DNA from: Cokeromyces recurvatus
Taxonomy: Eukaryota; Mucoromycota; Mucoromycetes; Mucorales; Mucoraceae
NCBI RefSeq assembly: GCF_025118155.1
Contig: NW_026251389.1
Coordinates: 124,001 to 188,000, forward strand
Direction: 5' to 3'
DNA length: 64,000 nucleotides
Part shown: positions 25,230-35,593 of the stretch, in pieces
Layout of the letters: each line of letters begins with the position of its first letter
Position numbering within the stretch: the stretch's first letter is position 1
Position numbers and translations under genes: made by a program
The notes under the pieces: model-generated
What the model saw: the letters and a program-made list of their open reading frames with translations, nothing else
Databases searched by the model: none
What the model was told of the DNA's origin: nothing

Positions 25230-26589
25230 GATATATCACATTACAACTGAAATGCTTACACCAGTAACTGATATAATATCACCGCGTCTGCTCTTACTGT
25301 TCAAACTTTGTTGGTGTTGGTCATATACACCTCTCTCATGGTGAGTAGTCCAAGTCATTCCAATCCACAAAAAAGGACCTGCTTCTGATCCTGGTAATTT
25401 CAGACCCATTAGCCTGACATCTATTTTCTGCAAACTCTTTGAGGAAAGTATATATCATGCCTTGCAGGCATCGAGTCCTTCACTAGATATTGCTCAAGGG
25501 GAAGGGGGTTTAGAAAATGCGGAAGTTCCTTAATTTAAATCAAGTCTTATGTTTAACTGAAATCTGCAAAATACTGCATCAATATCATCACTTTATTCCT
25601 ACTTTGGCTTTTCTAGATATAAAATCAGCCTATGATACCGTTGATCGTTGTTTTATTTGGAATCAATTATAACCTTTTGTCTTTCGCCCTATGTTGGCCA
25701 GTCTTAAGAACCTCTTTGATGATGTACACGTTGAAGTACTACTCAACAACTCTACATCAACTAGATTTAAACCAACCACTGGGGTACTCCAAGGATCAAT
25801 TCTATCTTCCTTTTTATATTCAATCTATATCAATGGTTTACCAAATCTTCTACGCTCACCATCGCCTGAATTAAATGAACTCACAGATGTCATCCAATTA
25901 GCTCCATCAATTACCTCTCTTCTCTATGTTGACAATGTTGGATTGATTGCTAAACCAGAAAAAATGACTCAATTGCTGCAAGTTTGTGAAGGACATAGCT
26001 ACAGTCTAGGTTACTGTTGGAATCTAACGAAATGTGTTGTTATTGCTCCGTCAAGAGACAAACAGATCTATCAACTTTATGAAACTAATCTACCCAAAAG
26101 AAGCTTCGTTCTCATATCTTGGTATCGCTATCAAACCAGGTGGAAACATTAATACTGCTGCCCTTATTTAACCTAATGTCAATAAAGCCAAACAATCAAT
26201 GACCCAAATCTCTGCAATTGATGTCGGCTCTAAAGGATTTACCAAATTACTCTCAATGCGTTTCTATGTACAAATGGTACACGTTCACAAATGGATATAT
26301 GGATTAGCGATCTGTGATGTGAATCAATCTCATATAAAGCAACTTGGATCGGATCAAAATGAATGTGTACATAAATTGTATGGTGGATCTCGAACATCTT
26401 CGACTAAAGTGATGTTACATATGAACAACCAACTTTCAATGAAAGACAGATCAATAATACTACAAGCCAAATACATAATTAGAGCACTACAACTAACCTA
26501 ATGATACTTTAATACAAAAACTACTGCCTCATTTACAAACATCTGCAAGCCGCTCACAATGGTATAAATATAGTCTCTAATCCTTTTTG

Positions 26590-26634
<45 letters not shown>

Positions 26635-27310
26635 GAACCTGTGCCGGATACATTGGATCGTCATGTTTTTAAATCGCTAAAACAATAATTTCTACAAGAA
26701 AGTTATGACGCTCTCTGTAACGGTCCAAATGCTCAAACAATCTCTACTTGTCATCGAACCTTGATGATTGTTCCTATTTTATGGCTCCCAATGACACGTA
26801 TGGAACGTAGTCAGGTACTCTGCTGTTGTCTTGGTTGGCTCCCTGGTGGAAAACCTCGTCCCTGTCTTTTCCATCTTGCAGTTAATCTTCCTCGTGCCCA
26901 TGCTACCGAATGTCTGCACATACACAGTCATCTACAAATGCCCAGATCCATAAAAGACCCTCTTTCTTTCTTACTAAATTTATTACCCCTAAAAAAACCA
27001 AAAAATGTGCCATCTATCTCTTCCTGGTCCATACGTTGGCCAGAAATTTGCCTGATCCTACATGAATTGGATCATACTATATTTTCCATGGCGAAGATCC
27101 TCTTCTCCCTCCAACTAATATCGGTGCTAGTTTGGTGAAATGGTTGCAATGATAAAAATGCTAGTGTTTCTGTCTTGTTTCTGAATTTTTTTTCCTTTTT
27201 ATCTATCTTTCTTTTGTTTTACTTTCCTCATTATTTTTTTCTTTATTCTTCAATACTTTTTTTTCATTTTCCCTCTTGACTCTTAGGAGGTTTTTTTTTT
27301 TTACTCTCAA
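25230..27310 (+). mobile_element. Degenerate LINE (non-LTR retrotransposon) with reverse transcriptase
   Basis: Plus-strand RT motifs in order: VIPIHKKGPASDPGNFRPIS (about 25357), the motif A region LAFLDIKSAYDTVDR (about 25608), motif B GVLQGSILSSFLYSIYING (about 25780), and motif C YVDN (25927) where an active enzyme has Y-x-D-D. Thumb and C-terminal blocks follow (IYGLAICDV, LYGGSRTSSTKVMLHM, SIKDPLSFLLN). Several frameshifts, in-frame stops, an A tract of about 43 nt inside the coding part (26590-26632) and the mutated catalytic aspartate make it dead. The 5' end abuts an LTR-like repeat. Confidence 0.85.
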
Positions 27311-27687
27311 CTTCGTGAACTGGTTCGGGCAATGCAATTATTTAAACTATTGTGCTCATTATGACCACTTTTTTTCTTCTTTAATACATTTATCATTTAA
27401 TCATAGCTAGCCTTTGTGCAAATAATAATTAAACTAGCATAAATGTAATATGTTATAATACATTGACATTTACAAGGGTTTTTTTTTTTCAAGTAAAATA
27501 AAGTCTAGTTAAGAAATTATGTTAAATACAGCATTGTTAAGATAAAATAACAAATGGATATAATTTCAAATCTTCTAGAGTTTGTTGATAGTGTGATTTC
27601 TTTAGTATTTACGATAATAGTTACATGTATGGTATATATATATATATTTCTATATACAGAATATTAATTTAATTTTCTTCTCATACT

Positions 27688-29355
27688 TTATGATGTATGG
27701 TCATAAGCAGCAACAACTTTTGGAAAAAGTCCAGAAAAAATGTTCCAAAAGACTTCTTGTTTTGCTAATTGAAAGAGCTCTAATGTAATTACGGGTGGAG
27801 GTTGGTCCTTTAAGGACTCAATGATACAAAAATCATAATCTACTTTCTTGGATGTAGTTGATATTAAGTCGTACACTTCAGTTGTATAATCAACTGGCTT
27901 TTGTAAGAATAAATAGGATATATTATTGTTAGACGTTGAAGCATGATTGTTTACTAAAGTCCTTGATAGAAGAGGAAATAATAACTTATCAATCTTCCCT
28001 CTTGCCTCATGTGAAATATTAACTTGTAATGGTGCTTGATCTGTAATGAAGGTCTTATAGAAATCGATCACTTCAGGAACTAATTCTATTGGTATAATCT
28101 CTCTTTCTTCTTCTTGAAGTTGTTGTGCTAGATGCAAATATCTATCATAGAACAATATGTTCTCTACACTAAAATCTTTAATTGCCCATGTTTGTAAAAC
28201 TTTTAACATGAGTGGGTTTCTCAAGGCTGATTCTAAGGAGTCGGTCGTTAATTCCAACATCATTAGTTCCTCTTGATCTCCCACAGAGGACGAGTCTATG
28301 ATAGAGATGGATTGTCTCCTTATCGGTAGTGATAGCTCTGTCATAGTTAATTTCCTAAAGACGGGTACCACCACTGTCATAATATGATACGTTGTTGTCA
28401 CGATAACCAACCAATTTGAGGGTCCAAAGATCCCCCTCATCGATGCTGCTGGATTTGACCCTGTAGGAGGCTTAAATAAAGTCTGCCAAATGACAAAAAT
28501 GATAAAACAAGGTATACCCATACCCATCGTCACCCAAATCTCCCGTCGAATACCATGCGCATCTGCGTCCCCCTTTAAACGCCAAAAGATAAATGGTATG
28601 ACTACGACAAAGAATACAACAACTGCGTATAAAATGATATGATTACCAAGTGAATAGTCGCATCTGTCTTCATGTTCAACTCTAATACCTAACGTTTCAG
28701 CTAGTGTGACGATAACACCAATGAAGCAGAGAGGGACAGCAAGGAAACAGATATGATAGCGAGTACCTATATTGACTATACCCTTTTGTCGCATGAACCA
28801 AGTATAATCAGATTTTGTATGTTGCTTAAATTGTTGTTGAAATTTATTTATATTAAAAAGAAGATGTAAACGGAGCGTACGCCAGACGATAGCATAGGTC
28901 CATATAAAGAACCCCATAAGTGGTCCCCATAAGTAGATGTCACAAGCAAAGGATGTAATGAAGGCTTGATATAAATAAACAAAAGTGGAGAAGATAAGAT
29001 GTCCTATGGCTCCTAAAGCAATACCGAAGGATCCTCGCTTTTTTAAGGAATAACTTTGCCATTGTCTTGAGATATTCTCAGCTGATTTCTCTGCTGTTGT
29101 ATTCGCTGTTAGTTGAGTTAAAGGAATTGGCTCATTGGCTCTTGATGCACAATAAAAGAAATAAGAGGTTGTAATGATCACAAATAAAAAATTGAAAATG
29201 ATAAGTGCAAAATAGATACGCAGAGAAATGATTTTTCGAACAATACCGTTACAATTGATATCTATTTTAGCTTTTTCATCATAAATCGTAGTAGTATTGC
29301 TGCAATTAGGTAATGGAGTAAAGGGTTGAAGAGCGAATATTACTATATTCGACAT
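27688..29355 (-). CDS. Seven-transmembrane RGS-domain receptor-like protein
   Basis: Single-exon gene of 555 aa. Seven hydrophobic helices at about 43-69, 109-132, 138-160, 201-221, 238-260, 275-295 and 313-335, then a cytoplasmic RGS domain (about 373-510) with LESALRNPLMLKVLQTWAIK, ENILFYDRYLHL and the FITDQAPLQVNIS block. This is the fungal GprK-type architecture, in which a GPCR-like membrane part is fused to a GTPase-accelerating domain for G-alpha. Ligand and cognate G-alpha are unknown. N-terminus and first loop have potential N-glycosylation sites (NCSNTTT, NTTAEKS, NIS). It lies just downstream of the coiled-coil gene on the same strand (203 bp). Confidence 0.9.
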   Translation of the reverse strand: MSNIVIFALQPFTPLPNCSNTTTIYDEKAKIDINCNGIVRKIISLRIYFALIIFNFLFVIITTSYFFYCASRANEPIPLTQLTANTTAEKSAENISRQWQSYSLKKRGSFGIALGAIGHLIFSTFVYLYQAFITSFACDIYLWGPLMGFFIWTYAIVWRTLRLHLLFNINKFQQQFKQHTKSDYTWFMRQKGIVNIGTRYHICFLAVPLCFIGVIVTLAETLGIRVEHEDRCDYSLGNHIILYAVVVFFVVVIPFIFWRLKGDADAHGIRREIWVTMGMGIPCFIIFVIWQTLFKPPTGSNPAASMRGIFGPSNWLVIVTTTYHIMTVVVPVFRKLTMTELSLPIRRQSISIIDSSSVGDQEELMMLELTTDSLESALRNPLMLKVLQTWAIKDFSVENILFYDRYLHLAQQLQEEEREIIPIELVPEVIDFYKTFITDQAPLQVNISHEARGKIDKLLFPLLSRTLVNNHASTSNNNISYLFLQKPVDYTTEVYDLISTTSKKVDYDFCIIESLKDQPPPVITLELFQLAKQEVFWNIFSGLFPKVVAAYDHTS

Positions 29356-29558
29356 TTCATAACTTTATTGTTGATTTGATAATAATAATGATAATAATCC
29401 AGGGAAAATAAAAAAATAAAAATAAAAATAAAAGATCATCTTAGCGATAAATTTTTTTTAACCGATAGTGGTATTGGTTTCATGTGAATATAATATGAAA
29501 CCAAAACTAATTGGTTTTTTCTTTTTTTTTTTTTTTATTAGAATGTGTACCAATGTTA

Positions 29559-30304
29559 TTATAACAATAAGGAGGCCTTTCGCTGTTTAATAGTTTCAAT
29601 AGTCAAAGGGATTTCTGATTTAGTAGAGGGAATAGGTACGTCTACAGACCAGAAGAGATCTAAAACTTCTACAGGAATAATTACAATTGAGGTATCTATG
29701 ACAGTTGGAAATCCAACATCATTATGTACTTTTATAGCACTACTATTATTACTACTGCTGCTTGTATCATCAAGTAGTAAGGCTAACAATTGATCATAGA
29801 TTTCAACCTCTGGTCTATTTTCAAGTCTTTTTTCATATTCTAATTGTTCAATCCTTTCGGCTTCAATTAACCTTTTTTCGGTCTCTTTTCTTCGTGTTTG
29901 ACGTTGTTTAAGCTGGTAATCATCCCAACTGGATTTTAGTAAATTATTTTGATTGAATCGAAGTTCAGATAGTTTTTTATATTCAATATTAAGAAGGTCC
30001 AATAAACTATATCAATAATAATATAAAGTATATGAATTTATAAACTGTAATGATCTTGTTATTATTATTATCATTACTGCTTGTTATCCTAATACAGACT
30101 ATATTAACAGCTTGTTTGTTTGTTTGTTTGCTAGCTTATAGTATACCTTTCTAGTAACGTCATCAGTATTCTATTGTTATTATTATTTATAAATACAGAG
30201 ATAGTATATTCTATTCGTTGATATACCAATTTATTTTTAAGTTTCTTAATCTTGTCTTGTATTTTTCTTTGTTCATCATCTTGTAAATTAGGTTGAATTA
30301 ACAT
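29559..30304 (-). CDS. Uncharacterised coiled-coil protein
   Basis: Exons 30304-30147 and 30006-29559 give 201 aa. The N-terminal half is highly charged and helical (QDDEQRKIQDKIKKLKNKL; SSWDDYQLKQRQTRRKETEK), followed by NRPEVEIYDQLLALLLDDTS, a Ser/Asn linker and a hydrophobic C-terminal stretch (TSIVIIPVEVLDLFW). The intron (30007-30146) has a normal donor and TAG acceptor, and composition is coding-like throughout, so the gene is probably real. I do not recognise the family. A long A tract (about 30320-30353) lies just upstream of the ATG. Confidence 0.6.
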
Positions 30305-30314
30305 GGAGAAAAAT

Positions 30315-30356
<42 letters not shown>

Positions 30357-30693
30357 AATAAAAGGCAATAATCCAGGTTTTAATTGGACATAGTAACTAT
30401 GCTCCTCTTTATTATTATAAAAATCACAACTGTTCCACAAAGAATATTATAATGATAAAGAGGTAATACCCTATCCACCTAAACTTAGTCAATAAATATA
30501 TACATATTTAGATTTATAAATAACAGTGCTAAAGACTAAAATAAGAAAATGTTTATTATTGTGCTTTTTTCAATTGGTTTGCGTATCTTAATTTTTGCTT
30601 TAATCATATTTCATTTATACCTCAATCTCCTATTCTCTGGATAAGGTTCGATTTTCTTTTTCCTTTTATTTTTTAATATTATTATTCTCGGCC

Positions 30694-31430
30694 ATGGCTT
30701 CTTTTATTTTAAAGGAGGTCATCCTATCATATATAGTGTTAGTGTATGCTTACTTAGCTATAGTAGCAGAAGTTGTATTGTATATAGAGAAGTGGAGTTG
30801 GATAATGGATGGGGGAGCATGTTACAGAGTGGTTATACCCAAGAGTGTCAGCTCATCCAAAAAAATAGCCTACTCAACTTTTTATAACCAAGAAGGTATA
30901 GTTTGGGCACTTATACTTGTTTACACATTCCCAACTCCACTTCTCTATGTACAATACAACTTCTAGCTACTATAGCTAAGCAAGCACACATTATCTATGA
31001 TAGGATGACCCCCTAAAGGAACAAGCTGTTTGTGCTTTTTTTTTTTATGAAGAATTCAATGACGAAAATGTAGCAAAACTCTAATAAACCATAAAAAACT
31101 TAAAGGAGTTTGATATATGTTATGAAAATGTTCCTCTTAAACCAATGATTCTACCACTAGTCATAATTAATTCAAATCCTTGTATCTATAACAAATATGC
31201 TCAAAAAGCTGCATTAGCAAGCGAATTAGAAAACGAAGAAACTATCAAAAGTATGTTAATACGAATGGTATAAACATTATTATTGCCTAATGGTTATACT
31301 AACCATTTTATTGTTTTAAATAGTGTTATTATTATTATTATTAGCATTAGATAGCCGGTTAATAATGTTTTTAAATGATGTATTTGTACCCAATACACCT
31401 ACAAATGAATCGGCTTATATGTATATATAT
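30694..31430 (+). pseudogene. Unidentified gene split by a MITE
   Basis: ATG at 30694 starts MASFILK, interrupted after the target site at 30713 by a 300-bp inverted-repeat element. Beyond 31017 the frame resumes as EQAVCA, then after a T run EEFNDENVAKL, two stops, and a coding-like block containing ENVPLKPMILPLVIINSNP. A plausible intron follows (donor GTATGTTAAT at 31251, TACTAAC branch site, acceptor near 31323) leading to ALDSRLIMFLNDVFVPNTP. Codon-like composition plus a proper intron argue for a once-functional gene. Stops and T-run shifts say it is dead. Family not recognised. Confidence 0.5.
30714..31013. mobile_element. MITE with ~85-bp terminal inverted repeats
   Basis: Left arm 30714-30801 (starting GGAGGTCATCCTATCAT) is the inverted complement of right arm 30931-31013 (ending ATGATAGGATGACCCCC) with few mismatches. 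A central 129 bp has no coding capacity of its own. It is flanked by TAAA at 30710-30713 and 31014-31017, the likely target-site duplication. The small size, long TIRs and absence of transposase define a MITE; the superfamily is uncertain (a TA-rich target would suit PIF/Harbinger- or Tc1-like elements). Confidence 0.85.
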
Positions 31431-31678
31431 ATAAAAACACGTAACTATAATGAATATATTATCAAGAGCAAGAATATTGAATAATAGATCAGCATTATTC
31501 TTTTCAAAATGGTGTTTCTCAAAGAAGATGTTATTTACAACTGCGTACTGTCAAAGAAAAATCTTAAAAATATGTAATCAGAAAGTGAGATATAGGAACT
31601 TATGGGTGTTAAAGGATGAATATTTAAGTAAGAAGTGATTGCTTATTCTTATATTCAAGTACACAGCGTCTTTAGATT

Positions 31679-31844
31679 TATAGATCATGAAGAAGTATAT
31701 ATGAATAAGGTGGAAGCGCTTTCTTTAAAAATATTTGTTCAAGTACTTTAAATATGGAATTGCATAAAGGTAGTTAACTCTGATTACCTTATTTTGAATA
31801 TCGTCGAATTATTATAAAGATTTATTTGATATCAGATCGTGACA
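31679..31844 (+). repeat. LTR-like repeat, 3' fragment
   Basis: Matches the 3' part of copy 1 (about 12465-12632): TAGATCATGAA, the GATTACCTT...GATxxTCGTC-AATTATTATAAA block and a GTGACA end. The 5' part is missing. It directly precedes the LINE copy. Confidence 0.45.
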
Positions 31845-31854
31845 AACGTGTTAG

Positions 31855-32440
31855 TATACTATAAGCTCAATTCGTTCTTCAATCCTGCACCCTGTCCAAT
31901 GATGCCTCACCTTCGGCAGTTATAAAACTTTGCTGTGGAAACAATGCATCCCTATTATTGAACACCTTGACACACGTCTATTTAAGAATATTCGTTCCAC
32001 TTATCTTTTGAACTACTTGAATGAAAGACGTTCTGCTCTTTATTTCGAGTATTTGTCTGCATGTCGTAATACATTAATAACTAGCCATATCATTTGGTTG
32101 CTTATGGTACAATCTGTTCAAAGTCGATGTCTTTGTCAGTGTCTCCATCATGTTATCCTTTTCACTCTGACCAATTGTTTAGTAAAATTCACTCAATATA
32201 TTGTCTAGCTTACAACACGATGCCTTTGCCTCTTTCTAATCCAGATCCAGGATCACTTCTGATAGACTGGTTTTCTAAGCTCCCTTCTTAGCACTTTATT
32301 TATTTATTTTTCTTATTGTGGTTGATCCTTTACTTTTGCCCTTTGCTTTTTTTTTTTTTTATCTTTTGTCCTAAATAGATTTTTAGTTATTCTTTTTATA
32401 AGCTACATGTCCCTTGGTCTCTCTTTTTTTTTTTTTTATA
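31855..32440 (+). mobile_element. 5'-truncated LINE fragment, near-identical to 11 kb copy
   Basis: Plus-strand 3' portion of the LINE family, starting in AGCTCAATTCGTTCTTCAATC and ending after CCCTTGGTCTCTC plus a T run. Nearly identical to the inverse of 11125-11742 apart from a ~45-bp deletion near 32395 and a few substitutions, so one is a recent copy or both are. The 11 kb copy continues about 200 bp further 5'. No intact ORF. Confidence 0.75.
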
Positions 32441-32637
32441 GATAAAATTATTCTTAATAATAAAATTTCTCCCTTGAGCCTATTAAAGATTTTTAATTTA
32501 TTCACTTTTTTAAAGAACTTCCCCAAGCAATTTTAATATATAATTATTGGTGTGCTTATTGAGTTTTAATTTTTTTTTTTTAATGATAATAATAATAAAT
32601 CTGCTTTTTTTTTTATTAACTTCAGCTATCATCTTTC

Positions 32638-33825
32638 ATGGCAAAAAGAACAAGAAAAGGCTATCTTTGGGCATTCGATCAACAAGATAAATGGGATGAT
32701 ATTGCGGCTGAAAAAATATCTCAATTACAAGATATTTCAAATACCTATTTAGATTGGTTTAATAATCATTCTACTATAAAGTAATAAATATATTGAAGGA
32801 AATTACAAGCATTTCACTTTAACCATTTTTTTTTTAGAGATTTACTATCTTGGAAAAGGCCGCGTATAGATTCAAAAAAGAAAGCATCAGTTAAAGAGAT
32901 GAAAGAAAATACTGTTTCAAGCAATGTTGAGAATAAACAAGTAATGATGGAAAATGAAGTAGAAGAGCAATCTATAAAAGACGTTAAAAATGATATTGAT
33001 AATGATGTAAAAGACACTGTTGATAATGACAATAATACTATTAATGATAGAAATCCTGTGAATGATATAATTGTCAATGAAAAGGATGAGCTTGAGAATA
33101 CTTTACCAGAACAACATGATGAAAATACACAAGATGATGTAAAATCAAATGAAAGTGTCATTTCTGTTGGAATACATTCAGAAGACATCATGACCGACCT
33201 TAATTTACAACCATCGAAAGAATTTGATGAACATGATGATGAAGTTCAACTTGTTGTCTCTAAAACAAATAGTAAAAGTTTTTCTAATAATTTATCACCT
33301 AACAGTAATGCACAACTCAATAATCGTTTGAGTAAAATGGGACGACCGTCATTAGAAGCAAGTAAATCACCAAGTGCATTATCAAAAGAAGATTCACCGT
33401 CAAATATGAATGTAGTTACCACCGCTCGACTTACAAATATACCCAATAATAAAATAGAAGTGAGTGATCCCGTACCTGAATCACAAAAACCTGAAACGGT
33501 TACCAAGGATGATAACGTAGTTGAACAACAAAAAGAAGAAGAAAATACTTCTGAAGATAAAGAAAATACCTTTAAAGTACCAGAATGGGCAACAAGTCCA
33601 GAACTACAAAAGCATCTAGAGAAGCAATCTAGGATGGATCCTGATAAAATTTTTGGTCGTATGCCACCAATACAAATTGAAGGTAAATAAGGAAAACATG
33701 AATATAGTAGACATTTGCTTATTTTTATTTTTCTGCTTTTGACAGAGATTTTTCCTTTTCTTTCTGAAGCAAAGAATTATATGAAAAAGCTACGACAAGA
33801 AGGATCTATGGCATTACACCGTTAA
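32638..33825 (+). CDS. INCENP/Sli15-like chromosomal passenger scaffold
   Basis: Exons 32638-32780, 32838-33682 and 33746-33825 give 355 aa. The conserved start (MAKRTRKGYLWAFDQQDKWD, then LDWFNNH) is followed by a long Asp/Glu/Asn-rich low-complexity middle. The C-terminal IN-box carries the hallmarks: VPEWATSPELQKHL, then DPDKIFGRMPPIQIEEIFP and a basic end. The IN-box binds and activates Aurora/Ipl1 kinase; the N-terminus recruits survivin- and borealin-like subunits at centromeres. No long single alpha-helix domain as in animal INCENP, so it is compact. Splicing across the IN-box (33683-33745) restores the Glu-Glu-Ile-Phe core. Assignment rests mainly on the IN-box. Confidence 0.8.
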
Positions 33826-34230
33826 ATGTTGTATTTAAAAACTTATTTCAGATGGTAATAATAGATGTATGTATATTATGTGCTTAAATAAAAACAGTGG
33901 AGAATAGAGGAAGAATGCTTTAAATTCTATAATTTATTACGAATGTAGATTAGATTTAGTTGATTCAATTGTCCATTATTGTTGTTACTTGAATCATATA
34001 TACAATAATAAATCTTAGTATCACTTTGGTTACTATTATGAATAGATTGTTTCATTATATTATCCAATCGCCTTACACATATAATACTGAGAAGATATAT
34101 TCAATATGAATATCACAATTGAAGGGAAAAAATCGATTGAATATTATAAATATGTTCTCTTCCTCTTAGCATAAGCCCTGATTAAATTACTTTGTAGTCT
34201 TTAAAGTGTTTATCTGTTTTATTTTTCTTT

Positions 34231-34268
<38 letters not shown>

Positions 34269-34937
34269 CAAACTGAATCTCTTTACACTCTGCCGACATC
34301 AAAATTGTAATATTTGTTACAGTGAAAGTCAATGAAACCGAACGATAGTTCCAAAAGTGAATATTTTATATATATATATATGATTTTATAAGGTAAGATA
34401 TGAATCAGAAAAGAAGTGTGAATTGCGACTAAATGATAAATGTTAATGATAGCAGTTGTTAGATCGGTGAAAGAAGAAAGAAAGAAAGAAAGAAAGGAAA
34501 AATCTGTGATAGAATCTGTTGTATTGCTTTTATCTTTTCAAATTAAAATCTAACAATTAAAAGCTTTCTCAAAATAACCAGCATATTTTCTTCGCTGCCT
34601 TGATCCTATATTAGGGATGTTTGATACAAAGGAAATAATAGTAACCGATCTAAATCTGACATTCAAGGTATAACCTAGATTCAGCTAAACTAAACACCAG
34701 TGTACAATGTTATTCCATACAGCTTGTTTCTTAGGTGCCATGCCTTGACACAATTAGTTTAATCTTCTTCTTTTACTAGAATTTACTACAACGTTCTAAG
34801 ATTAGTTTGATAAAGTAATAAGCAATAGTTATTGGTAACCTGATATTGACGATAATATTATTGCTATACATAGCTATTCTAATTAGATATGCTTAATTGT
34901 ATTGTATCATTTGTTTGTACCAAGTTTTGAATATTAT

Positions 34938-35350
34938 ATTATTTAAGCTTATCAATTGCAATATGAATAACAAATGATATCATTAACGCAAAAGACACAT
35001 ATAAAGCTATCTTTATATTGAGTAAGCTTTCTATAGATTTTATTTTTCTACATGATGTATCATAAGCTAGTTTTAAAAAGTATTAAATATAAACCATATA
35101 TTTCTATAATAAACTCTCTTTTTCTAATATAAATGTATGCTCTAAATAAAGATCATATCAAGCTTATATGTAACTTCAACCAAGTATATAGAATATTATT
35201 TCTATTCAACAACAAGGATATCTTGTTATAAAATAAATCTCATATCGCTTTTCAATTCCTTTTCTATTCTAATCTTTAGCTAATTGACGCCCTTATCCAA
35301 CACTATTCAATACAATAATTTACAAGGGCAAATTTAATGTCAAGATTTTA
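34938..35350 (+). repeat. ~410-bp dispersed repeat (R410), copy A
   Basis: Starts near CTTATCAATTGCAATATGAA and ends near GGGCAAATTTAATGTCAAGA. Almost identical over its length to 60898-61308. No coding capacity. In this copy it is contiguous with the upstream module of tRNA-Leu (35352-35510). Confidence 0.85.
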
Positions 35351-35351
35351 G

Positions 35352-35510
35352 CTCGAGAAAAAGGCTTTTATTTTGATTTTAGAAAAAAAAATGAAATGCC
35401 ATTAAAATTAAAAAACAGACAGAAGATGGAGCAATCCTATTGGTTAAATCACGTGACTTTTAATTTACACTTATAGCTTATATATAAACTATAAAACTCA
35501 ACAAACAACT
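35352..35510 (+). promoter_or_regulatory. Upstream promoter module of tRNA-Leu shared with tRNA-Arg
   Basis: Positions 35352-35465 are homologous to 63466-63585. Within it, relative to the mature tRNA 5' base: inverted CCAAT (ATTGG) at -72, CACGTG at -61 and TATATAAA at -30. The corresponding sites before tRNA-Arg are at -73, -62 and -32. The tRNA genes themselves are different isotypes, so the shared part is the promoter side only. Confidence 0.65.
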
Positions 35511-35593
35511 GGAGAGATGGCCGAGTTGGTCTAAGGCGTCACGTTAAGGTCGTGATCTCTTCGGAGGCGTGGGTTCAAATCCCACTCTCTTCA
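35511..35593 (+). tRNA. tRNA-Leu (anticodon AAG)
   Basis: An 83-nt type II tRNA without intron. Acceptor GGAGAGA pairs with TCTCTTC (one G-U). The anticodon stem TCACG/CGTGA holds loop TTAAGGT with anticodon AAG at 35546-35548. A long variable arm (ATCTCTTCGGAGGC) marks the Leu/Ser class, and the T arm is GTGGG-TTCAAAT-CCCAC. Internal A and B boxes are intact. A T-rich run (ATTTTTTTATTTTT) just downstream is the Pol III terminator. Confidence 0.97.

Larger units (their letters stand above)
23472..27687. other. Transposon-rich intergenic region
   Basis: 4.2 kb between NDUFAF7 and the RGS gene without a host gene. It holds a minus-strand LINE fragment (about 23830-24760), an LTR-like copy (24864-25225) directly next to a second, plus-strand LINE copy (25230-27310), then T-rich sequence to 27687. 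Confidence 0.75.
30305..32637. other. Repeat- and pseudogene-rich intergenic region
   Basis: 2.3 kb between the coiled-coil gene and INCENP. Contains a MITE inside a broken gene (30694-31430), an LTR-like 3' fragment (31679-31844), a 5'-truncated LINE copy (31855-32440) and T-rich sequence. No intact host gene. Confidence 0.75.
33826..35510. repeat. Intergenic region carrying LTR-like fragment and 410-bp repeat
   Basis: Holds a long A tract (34230-34266), an LTR-like fragment (about 34304-34480, sharing AATGAAACCGAACGATAGTTC with the other copies), a GAAA microsatellite near 34474-34494, and a ~410-bp repeat (34938-35350) about 95 percent alike to 60898-61308. The repeat runs straight into the promoter module of tRNA-Leu. 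No gene. Confidence 0.7.

Noticed and set aside
34474..34494. GAAA/GAAG tandem repeat considered as a CRISPR-like or satellite array
   Set aside because: Only a 4-bp microsatellite; no spacer structure, and the genome is eukaryotic.
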